The position numbers and the translations under genes were made by a program. The notes under the pieces were generated by a model. That model ran no database searches. It saw nothing but the letters and a program-made list of their open reading frames with translations, and was not told where the DNA came from. Shown one piece after another: positions 14,283 to 19,345 of a stretch of 19,345 bases of DNA. Origin of the DNA: Inquilinus sp039594555 (lineage in GTDB: Bacteria > Pseudomonadota > Alphaproteobacteria > DSM-16000 > Inquilinaceae); the NCBI RefSeq assembly GCF_039594555.1, contig NZ_JBCNNF010000090.1, positions 1 to 19,345 of the forward strand, given 5' to 3'. The stretch's first letter is position 1. Each line of letters starts with the position of its first letter.

Positions 14283-15977
14283 GTGAAGAAGCTGATCAAC
14301 AACCCGCGCCACGTCCTGCGCGAGATGCTGGAAGGATTCGTCGACCTGCATGCCGGCCTGGCGCTGCTGGAGGAGGAGGCGGTGGTGATCCGCGCCGACC
14401 TGCCGGTGCCGGCGTCGCGCCCGGTGGCCCTGCTGTCCGGCGGCGGCAGCGGGCATGAGCCGGCCCATGCCGGTTATGTCGGCCAGGGCATGCTGGCGGG
14501 CGCGATCGCTGGCGACGTCTTCACTTCTCCCAGCGTCGATGCCGTGCTGGCCGGCATCCGCGCCGCCTCCGGTCCATCCGGCGCGGTGCTGGTGGTCAAG
14601 AACTACACCGGCGACCGGCTGAACTTCGGCCTGGCGGCCGAGCTGGCGCGGGAGGAGGGCATCCCGGTCGAGATCGTGGTGGTGGCCGACGACGTGGCGC
14701 TGCGCGGCACGGTGGAAAAGGATCGGCGCCGCGGCATCGCCGGCACCGTGCTGATCCACAAGCTGGCAGGCGCGGCCATCGCCGCCGGCAAGCCGCTGGC
14801 GGAGGTCGCGGTCATCGCCCGCGCCGCCGCCGCCGACCTGGGCACGATGGGCGTGGCGCTGGGCGCCTGCACCGTGCCGACCGCCGGCAAGCCCGGCTTC
14901 ACCCTGGGCGACACCGAGATCGAGCTGGGCCTGGGCATCCATGGCGAGGCCGGGGTGCGGCGCGGCCCGCTGCAGCCGGCCGACGCGCTGGTGGCCGAGA
15001 TGCTGGAGGCCATCGTCTTCGACCGCGGCCTCGGGCGCGGCGACCGGGTGGCCCTGCTGGTCAACGGCCTGGGCGCCACGCCGCCGATGGAGCTGTCGAT
15101 CGTCGCCCGCGCCGCTCTGGCCGATCTCGCCGGGCGCGGCATCCAGGTCGAGCGCGCCTGGGCCGGCAACTTCCTGACCGCGCTGGACATGCCCGGCTGC
15201 TCGCTGAGCCTGCTGAAGCTGGACGAGGAGCGGATCGCACTGCTGGACGCGCCGGCCCAGGCCCCGGCCTGGCCGGGCGGCGGCCGGATCGGACCGAAGC
15301 GCCGGCTCCACGCGCCGGAGCCGGCGCCGGGAGCGCAGGCGGACGCCGCGCCGTCGCCGCTGGCCCCCACGCTGAAGCAGGCCGGGCTGGCCGTGGCGGA
15401 TGCGCTGGTGAAGGCCGAGGCGCATCTGACGGATCTCGACTCCCGCGCCGGCGACGGCGACCTGGGTGCCAGCATGGTGCGGGCGGCCGACGCGATCCGC
15501 GCTCTGCCCGACGCCGCCTGGACCAATCCGGCAAAGGCGCTGGCCTCGGTCGGCGATGCGCTGCGCCGAGCAATCGGCGGCAGCTCAGGCCCATTCTACG
15601 CCACCGCCCTGCTGCGGGCGTCACGGCGGCTGGCGGGTGAGGCCGTGCCCGCCCCCGCCGCCTGGGCCGAGGCCTTCACCGTCGCGGTGCAGGCGATCGG
15701 CGAACTGGGCGGCGCCAAGCCGGGCGACCGGACCATGCTGGACGCGCTGCATCCAGCGACGGAGGCTTTCTCGGCGGCCGTCGCCAGCGGCAAGACCCCG
15801 GCCGAGGTCTGGGGCATCTGTGTCGCCGCGGCGGCCGCCGGCACCGACGCCACGGCGCGGATGCTGCCGCGCCTCGGCCGGGCCAGCTATCTCGGCGAGC
15901 GCGTCATCGGCGTCCCCGACGCCGGCGCCGCCGCCGCCTTGACCTGGCTGCAGGCACTGAAGGCGGTTGTCCGGTAG
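14283..15977 (+). CDS. dhaK: Dihydroxyacetone kinase, single-chain ATP-dependent type (DhaK-DhaL fusion)
   Basis: 564 residues from a GTG at 14283. It phosphorylates dihydroxyacetone to dihydroxyacetone phosphate for entry into glycolysis; related enzymes also use glyceraldehyde or other short ketoses. The DhaK domain (about 1-330) has 'LSGGGSGHEPAHAG' with His58, 'VKNYTGDRLNFGLA' with Asp111, and 'ELGLGIHGEAGV' with His220. These correspond to the active-site residues and to the His that binds the substrate covalently. An Ala/Pro-rich linker (about 325-360) leads to the DhaL domain. There 'LDSRAGDGDLG' supplies the Mg-ATP Asp residues 386, 391 and 393, and 'IGGSSGPFYATAL' the nucleotide loop. 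There is no phosphotransferase (DhaM) domain, so ATP should be the phosphate donor. No glycerol genes are adjacent. Confidence 0.94.
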   Translation: MKKLINNPRHVLREMLEGFVDLHAGLALLEEEAVVIRADLPVPASRPVALLSGGGSGHEPAHAGYVGQGMLAGAIAGDVFTSPSVDAVLAGIRAASGPSGAVLVVKNYTGDRLNFGLAAELAREEGIPVEIVVVADDVALRGTVEKDRRRGIAGTVLIHKLAGAAIAAGKPLAEVAVIARAAAADLGTMGVALGACTVPTAGKPGFTLGDTEIELGLGIHGEAGVRRGPLQPADALVAEMLEAIVFDRGLGRGDRVALLVNGLGATPPMELSIVARAALADLAGRGIQVERAWAGNFLTALDMPGCSLSLLKLDEERIALLDAPAQAPAWPGGGRIGPKRRLHAPEPAPGAQADAAPSPLAPTLKQAGLAVADALVKAEAHLTDLDSRAGDGDLGASMVRAADAIRALPDAAWTNPAKALASVGDALRRAIGGSSGPFYATALLRASRRLAGEAVPAPAAWAEAFTVAVQAIGELGGAKPGDRTMLDALHPATEAFSAAVASGKTPAEVWGICVAAAAAGTDATARMLPRLGRASYLGERVIGVPDAGAAAALTWLQALKAVVR

Positions 15978-16042
15978 CCGCTTTCGCACTGTGGTCCGGA
16001 ACTTGCTGGGACGGGGTTCGATCTGCCACACCCGCCCCGCGA

Positions 16043-16627
16043 ATGGTCCTGCGCATCCTCCTGGTCGATGAGAACGCCGAACGCCGTCGCCTGGTCGAGG
16101 CGGCCCTGAGCGCGGCCGGCCATGGCGCCGTCACCACCGCCAGCGGCACCGAGAACCTGCTGGCGCGGGTGCGGGAGATCGAGCCGGACGTGATTATCGT
16201 CGACCTCGACGCGCCCAACCGCGACGCGCTGGAGCATATGCGCAGCGTCAGCCGCGAGCGGCCGAAGCCGATCGTGATGTTCGTCGACCAGAGCGACGAT
16301 GCCGCGATCGGCGAGGCGATCCGCGCCGGGGTCAGCGCCTATGTCGTCGACGGCCTGAGCCCGCACCGGGTCAAGCCGGTGCTGGAGGCCGCGATCGCCC
16401 GGTTCCAGGCCTTCCAGGCGATGCGCGACGAGCTGGAGAAGACCCGCGCCACCCTGGCCGAGCGCAAGCGGATCGAGCGCGCCAAGGGCATCCTGATGCA
16501 GCAGCGCGGCATGGCTGAGGACGAGGCCTACAAGGCCCTGCGCAAGCTGGCCATGGACCGCGGCAGGCCCCTGGCCGAGATCGCCGAGCAGGTGATCAGC
16601 ATCAGCGAGCTGCTGGCCAAGGATTAG
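16043..16627 (+). CDS. nasT: NasT: ANTAR-domain RNA-binding antiterminator for nitrate assimilation
   Basis: 194 residues, the normal NasT length. Residues 1-120 form a receiver-like domain ('LRILLVDENAERRRLVEAAL', 'DVIIVDLDAP' with Asp54). 'SAYVVDGLSP' replaces the usual receiver Lys region, as in NasT proteins that are not switched by phosphorylation. A coiled linker follows. Residues ~133-190 are the ANTAR domain, with the hallmark 'ERKRIERAKGILMQQRGMAE' and 'EAYKALRKLAMDRGRPLAEI'. NasT binds paired hairpins in leader RNAs and prevents termination; without nitrate it is held by NasS. The neighbours (a hairpin/terminator leader, nasS, nrtA) confirm the assignment. The ATG at 16043 has no clear Shine-Dalgarno, so expression may be low. 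Confidence 0.95.
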   Translation: MVLRILLVDENAERRRLVEAALSAAGHGAVTTASGTENLLARVREIEPDVIIVDLDAPNRDALEHMRSVSRERPKPIVMFVDQSDDAAIGEAIRAGVSAYVVDGLSPHRVKPVLEAAIARFQAFQAMRDELEKTRATLAERKRIERAKGILMQQRGMAEDEAYKALRKLAMDRGRPLAEIAEQVISISELLAKD

Positions 16628-16653
16628 GCACGCCTGCTTTCGCCGCTTTTTTA

Positions 16654-16662
16654 TGCATTGCA
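16654..16662. promoter_or_regulatory. Possible upstream activator half-sites (NtrC-like)
   Basis: TGCATTGCA, two TGCA blocks around one base, lies about 140 bp before the predicted sigma-54 start site, a workable distance for an enhancer-binding protein. It only partly resembles NtrC sites (TGCAC...GTGCA), so this is a weak call. A T6 run precedes it at 16647-16652, without a convincing hairpin. I see nothing else specific in the remaining stretch between nasT and the promoter. Confidence 0.2.
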
Positions 16663-16775
16663 CAACAGCGGAGCAGAGTCGTACCGCAGCGCAGCGTGAC
16701 CGTACCATCACCGTTCGCCCCGTGAAGCCGCAGCCAGGCTCCATCTCCGATTTCGGAAGCGTGCAGCGCAGCAAC

Positions 16776-16790
16776 TGGCACGCTGTTTGC
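16776..16790 (+). promoter_or_regulatory. Sigma-54 (RpoN) -24/-12 promoter of the nas operon
   Basis: TGGCACG-CTGT-TTGC matches the consensus TGGCACG-N4-TTGC at every invariant position, with the exact 12-bp distance between the GG and GC dinucleotides. Transcription should start near 16802. This ties nitrate genes to nitrogen limitation through RpoN and, by family precedent, NtrC. Confidence 0.85.
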
Positions 16791-16839
16791 GTATCCCTTG
16801 GGTGACGACGGGCAATGGCGTCCGTCCGACGATATCTTG

Positions 16840-16861
16840 AGCGGTCCGACGATGGGCCGTT
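16840..16861 (+). promoter_or_regulatory. Hexaloop hairpin, candidate ANTAR-binding element
   Basis: AGCGGTCC (16840-16847) pairs with GGGCCGTT (16854-16861) through 8 pairs, two of them G-U. The loop is GACGAU. Known ANTAR loops have A at position 1 and G at position 4; here position 4 is G but position 1 is G, a deviation. Confidence 0.6.
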
Positions 16862-16871
16862 CGAACCGGGC

Positions 16872-16926
16872 AAAGGCGTCCGAGGACTGCGGATCTTCCG
16901 CAGGCTCTCGGGCGCCTTTTCGTTTT
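16872..16926 (+). terminator. Intrinsic terminator in the nas leader
   Basis: AAAGGCGTCCGAG (16872-16884) pairs with CTCGGGCGCCTTT (16907-16919) over 13 bp with a single G-U pair. An inner stem CTGCGGA-TCT-TCCGCAG (16887-16903) extends it. The T-rich tail TTTTCGTTTT (16917-16926) ends one base before the nasS ribosome-binding site (GGAG, 16927-16930). Its position before a start codon shows it is an attenuator, not an end-of-operon terminator. Confidence 0.9.
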
Positions 16927-16936
16927 GGAGCGGCTG

Positions 16937-18181
16937 ATGACGAATCCCTGCACAGACCTGACCCTCGGCTTCGTGCCGCTGGCCGATTGCGCGCCGCTGA
17001 TCGTGGCGGAGCGGAAAGGCTTCTTCCGCGAGGAGGGGCTGTCGGTCCGGCTGTCGCGCGAAAGCAGCTGGGCCAGCCTGCGCGACAAGCTGGTCTGCGG
17101 CCTGCTGGACGGCGCCCATATGCTGGCGCCGCTGCCGCTGGCGATCTCGCTGGGGCTGAGCGGCCCGAAGACGCCGATGCTGGTCGGGCTGTCGCTGAAC
17201 CTGAACGGCAACGCCGTCACCGTCTCGAACGCCCTGGCGGCGGAGATGGCGGCGGCGGATCCGGAGGGCGCGGCCGCCGGCTCGGCCACGGCGGTCGCGG
17301 CGGTGGTCGCCGCCCGGCGCCGGACCAGCGCCCCGCCCCCGGTATTCGCCATCGTCTTCCCGGTGTCGAGCCATCACGACCAGTTGCGCTATTGGCTGGC
17401 GGCGGGCGGCGTCGATCCGCAGCGCGACGTGCGCATCGTGGTGGTGCCGCCGCCGCAGATGGTGGCGCATCTGTCGGCCGGCCGGGTCGACGGCTTCTGC
17501 GTCGGCGCGCCCTGGGGCGATGTCGCGGTCGACCAGGGTGTCGGTATCACCGCCACCACCGGCTGGCGGATCTGGAACAACGCGCCGGAGAAGGTCTTCG
17601 CCGTCACCCGCGCCTGGGCCGAGGCCCGGCCCGACACGCATCGTGCCTTGATCCGCGCGCTGATCCGCGCCGCCGCCTGGCTGGACCGGCCGCAGCACCG
17701 GCCGGAGGCGGTGGCGATGCTGGCGGCCCCGGAGGTGCTGAACGCCCCGGCCGCATCGATCGCCGCCGGGCTGATCGGCCGGCCGGGCGAGCTGCTGGTC
17801 GACGGGCTGCCGGCGCGCGGCCCCGCCTATCACCGCCGCGCCGCCGGCCTGCCCTGGCGGTCGCACGCCGCCTGGTTCCTGGCGCAGCTGCGGCGCTGGG
17901 GCGACCTGCCGGACGGCGTCGACATCGCCGCCACGGCCGCCGCCGTCTACCGGCCGGATCTCTATCGCGAGGCCGCCTGGGACCTCGGCTACCCGGCGCC
18001 GGCGGCCGACAGCAAGGCCGAGGGGCTGCATGACGGCCCCTGGATGCTGGCCGACCCGGCCGGCGACGTGGCGCTGGGCGCCGACCGCTTCTGCGACGGC
18101 CGGGTCTTCGATTCCGCCGCGCTCGACACCGGCGGCCTCGCCGCCGGCAACACCGCAACCGTCGCGACACAACGCGGCTGA
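16937..18181 (+). CDS. nasS: NasS: cytoplasmic nitrate/nitrite sensor, NrtA-like, partner of NasT
   Basis: 414 residues. The ATG at 16937 follows GGAG by 6 nt; the TTG at 16925 is inside the terminator tail and is rejected. It is homologous to the NrtA/CmpA substrate-binding proteins but begins directly with the ligand-binding fold ('DLTLGFVPLADCAPLIVAER') and has no signal peptide, as expected for NasS. It shares with the next gene 'RYWLAAGGVDP', 'VVPPPQMVA' and 'FCVGAPWGD'. An Ala-rich insertion near residues 95-125 sits before 'FAIVFPVSSHHDQLRYWLAA'. By family precedent it binds NasT without nitrate and releases it when nitrate or nitrite binds. It lies behind the attenuator that NasT opens. 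An alternative is a second transport-binding protein, but the missing export signal argues against it. Confidence 0.88.
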   Translation: MTNPCTDLTLGFVPLADCAPLIVAERKGFFREEGLSVRLSRESSWASLRDKLVCGLLDGAHMLAPLPLAISLGLSGPKTPMLVGLSLNLNGNAVTVSNALAAEMAAADPEGAAAGSATAVAAVVAARRRTSAPPPVFAIVFPVSSHHDQLRYWLAAGGVDPQRDVRIVVVPPPQMVAHLSAGRVDGFCVGAPWGDVAVDQGVGITATTGWRIWNNAPEKVFAVTRAWAEARPDTHRALIRALIRAAAWLDRPQHRPEAVAMLAAPEVLNAPAASIAAGLIGRPGELLVDGLPARGPAYHRRAAGLPWRSHAAWFLAQLRRWGDLPDGVDIAATAAAVYRPDLYREAAWDLGYPAPAADSKAEGLHDGPWMLADPAGDVALGADRFCDGRVFDSAALDTGGLAAGNTATVATQRG

Positions 18182-18201
18182 CCGAACCGAAGGGGGCATT
18201 C

Positions 18202-19345
18202 ATGACCGCACGCGACCGCACCACCACCCTTACCCGCCGCAGCCTGCTGCAGGGCACTGCCCGGCTGACCGGCGCGGCAGCGACCATCGCCGCGCTCCGC
18301 ACCGCCTTCCCGTCCGGCGCCTTCGCCCAGGCCGCGGGGCCGGAGACGACCAAGGCGACGCTGGGCTTCATCGCCCTGACCGATTCCACGCCGCTGATCA
18401 TCGCCAAGGAGAAGGGGCTGTTCGACCAGGTCGGGCTCACCGAGGTGACGGTCGCCAAGCAGGCCTCCTGGGGCACCACCCGCGACAACCTGGTGCTGGG
18501 CTCGGCCGGCGGCGGCATCGACGGCGCCCACATCCTGACGCCGATGCCCTACCTGATGACGCTCGGCAGCATCACCGCCGGCAAGCCCCTGCCGATGCAG
18601 ATCCTGTGCCGGCTGAACACCAACGGCCAGGCCATCTCGGTGGCCAAGGAGCTGGCCGGCGCCACCGTCGACGCCAAGCCGCTGCAGGCTGCCTTCGCCG
18701 GCATGAAGGCCAAGGGGCAGGAGGTGAAATGCGCCGTCACCTTCCCCGGCGGCACCCACGACCTGTGGATGCGCTACTGGCTGGCGGCCGCGGGCATCGA
18801 CCCGAACAAGGACGTCAGCACCATCGTGGTGCCGCCGCCGCAGATGGTCGCCAACATGAAGGTCGGCAACATGCAGGCCTTCTGCGTCGGCGAGCCGTGG
18901 AACGACCAGTTGGTGCATCAGGGCATCGGCTACTCCGCCTGCGTCACCGGCGAGCTATGGAAGGACCATCCGGAGAAGACCTTCGCCATGCGCGCCGACT
19001 GGGTCGACGCCCACCCGAAGGCGGCAGAGGCGCTGCTGCAGGCGGTGCTGGAAGCCCAGCGCTGGGCCGACAAGGCCGAGAACAAGGAGGAAATGGCCCA
19101 GATCATCGGCCGGAGGGCGTGGTTCAACGTGCCCCCGGCCGACATCCTGCCGCGCTCGCTCGGCACCATCGACTACGGCGACGGCCGCAAGGTCGAGAAC
19201 AGCCCGCTGCTGATGAAGTTCTGGCGGGATTTCGCCTCCTACCCGTTCCAGAGCCACGAGCTGTGGTTCCTGACCGAGGACCGGCGCTGGGGCTACATCG
19301 CCCCGGATGTCGACCTCAAGGCGCTGATCGGCCAGGGATGCGAGC
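18202..19345 (+). CDS. nrtA: NrtA: Tat-exported nitrate ABC-transporter substrate-binding protein (3' end outside window)
   Basis: The frame is open from the ATG at 18202 to the last base (381 complete codons). AAGGGGG lies about 8 nt upstream, 20 bp after the nasS stop, so the two are co-transcribed. The N-terminus has a twin-arginine signal ('TRRSLLQG' followed by a hydrophobic Ala-rich stretch and FAQA), so the folded protein is exported by Tat. The mature part follows NrtA/NasF: 'TLGFIALTDSTPLIIAKEKG', 'ASWGTTRDNLVLG', 'DGAHILTPMPYLMTLG', 'LNTNGQAISV', 'MRYWLAAAGIDP', 'VVPPPQMVANMKVG' and 'AFCVGEPWND'. It captures nitrate, perhaps also nitrite, in the periplasm and delivers it to a NrtBC(D) permease presumably encoded after the window. 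A bicarbonate-binding CmpA role is unlikely in this context. Confidence 0.93.
   Translation, partial: MTARDRTTTLTRRSLLQGTARLTGAAATIAALRTAFPSGAFAQAAGPETTKATLGFIALTDSTPLIIAKEKGLFDQVGLTEVTVAKQASWGTTRDNLVLGSAGGGIDGAHILTPMPYLMTLGSITAGKPLPMQILCRLNTNGQAISVAKELAGATVDAKPLQAAFAGMKAKGQEVKCAVTFPGGTHDLWMRYWLAAAGIDPNKDVSTIVVPPPQMVANMKVGNMQAFCVGEPWNDQLVHQGIGYSACVTGELWKDHPEKTFAMRADWVDAHPKAAEALLQAVLEAQRWADKAENKEEMAQIIGRRAWFNVPPADILPRSLGTIDYGDGRKVENSPLLMKFWRDFASYPFQSHELWFLTEDRRWGYIAPDVDLKALIGQGCE

Larger units (their letters stand above)
16802..16936 (+). ncRNA. nas leader RNA (predicted NasT/ANTAR-responsive attenuator)
   Basis: This is the untranslated stretch from the predicted sigma-54 start to the nasS start codon. 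It contains, in order, a weak hairpin (GACG/CGTC and ACG/CGT around an 8-nt loop, 16804-16826), a clear hairpin with a 6-nt loop (16840-16861), and a strong intrinsic terminator (16872-16926). ANTAR targets are two successive hexaloop hairpins ahead of or overlapping a terminator, and NasT is encoded immediately upstream. The sequence GTCCGACGAT occurs twice, 20 nt apart (16824-16833 and 16844-16853); the second copy makes the loop of the clear hairpin. Confidence 0.75.

Noticed and set aside
16628..16660. A T6 run after nasT (16647-16652) as the nasT terminator.
   Set aside because: No stable hairpin directly precedes it; the possible stem is only 3-4 bp.
16937..18181. Reading the gene after the leader as a second transport-binding protein.
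   Set aside because: It has no Sec, Tat or lipoprotein signal, while its neighbour has a Tat signal. Together with adjacent nasT this fits the cytoplasmic sensor NasS better.
15887..18199. A 770-codon open frame on the minus strand across nasT, the leader and nasS.
   Set aside because: It is the antisense shadow of GC-rich genes. The plus strand has three recognisable proteins with proper starts, a promoter and a terminator, and the antisense product is low-complexity Gly/Arg/Ala without a known fold.

Overview
The window is bacterial chromosome of roughly 70% G+C. Gene content points to an alphaproteobacterium, probably in or near the Rhodospirillales: an ATP12-type F1-ATPase assembly chaperone, a NasT/NasS nitrate-control pair with a Tat-exported NrtA, several small lipoproteins, and mostly single-gene transcription units on alternating strands. 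I assign no genus. I see no tRNA, rRNA, CRISPR array, transposase, phage gene or recognisable defence system.

Layout. 1-705: 3' part of an AraC-type regulator. 818-1126: a small exported orphan in a low-GC patch. 1206-1724 and 1816-2955: a GNAT acetyltransferase divergent from an exported 379-residue protein of unknown family. 2979-3065: an 87-bp DNA repeat with cloverleaf symmetry between convergent genes. 3155-4734: a membrane PH-domain protein divergent from a pirin. 4755-5276: first of three related small lipoproteins. 5370-7122: a LysR regulator divergent from a TauE/SafE exporter, with a strong dyad between them. 7124-8133: the other two lipoproteins. 8203-9735: an acyl-CoA carboxylase beta subunit, divergent from an M20 amidohydrolase (9872-11038). 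11048-12471: an ABM-fold protein, the ATP12 chaperone and a two-helix membrane protein. 12473-12617: a 145-bp fold-back element between convergent genes. 12640-13482: an exported HAD acid phosphatase with a Pho-box-like site. 13619-15977: a glutathione S-transferase and a one-chain dihydroxyacetone kinase. 16043-19345: start of a nitrate-assimilation cluster: nasT, a sigma-54 promoter, a leader with an intrinsic terminator, nasS and nrtA (cut by the window end).

The best-supported regulatory unit is the nitrate cluster. A near-ideal -24/-12 promoter would start an RNA of about 135 nt before nasS. That RNA carries a hexaloop hairpin and then a strong terminator, the architecture that NasT-type ANTAR proteins act on. 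NasS, the nitrate-sensing inhibitor of NasT, lies downstream of this attenuator, which predicts negative feedback. The most novel-looking items are the two structured DNA elements at convergent 3' ends, the three-member lipoprotein family, and the two exported proteins without a recognised family.
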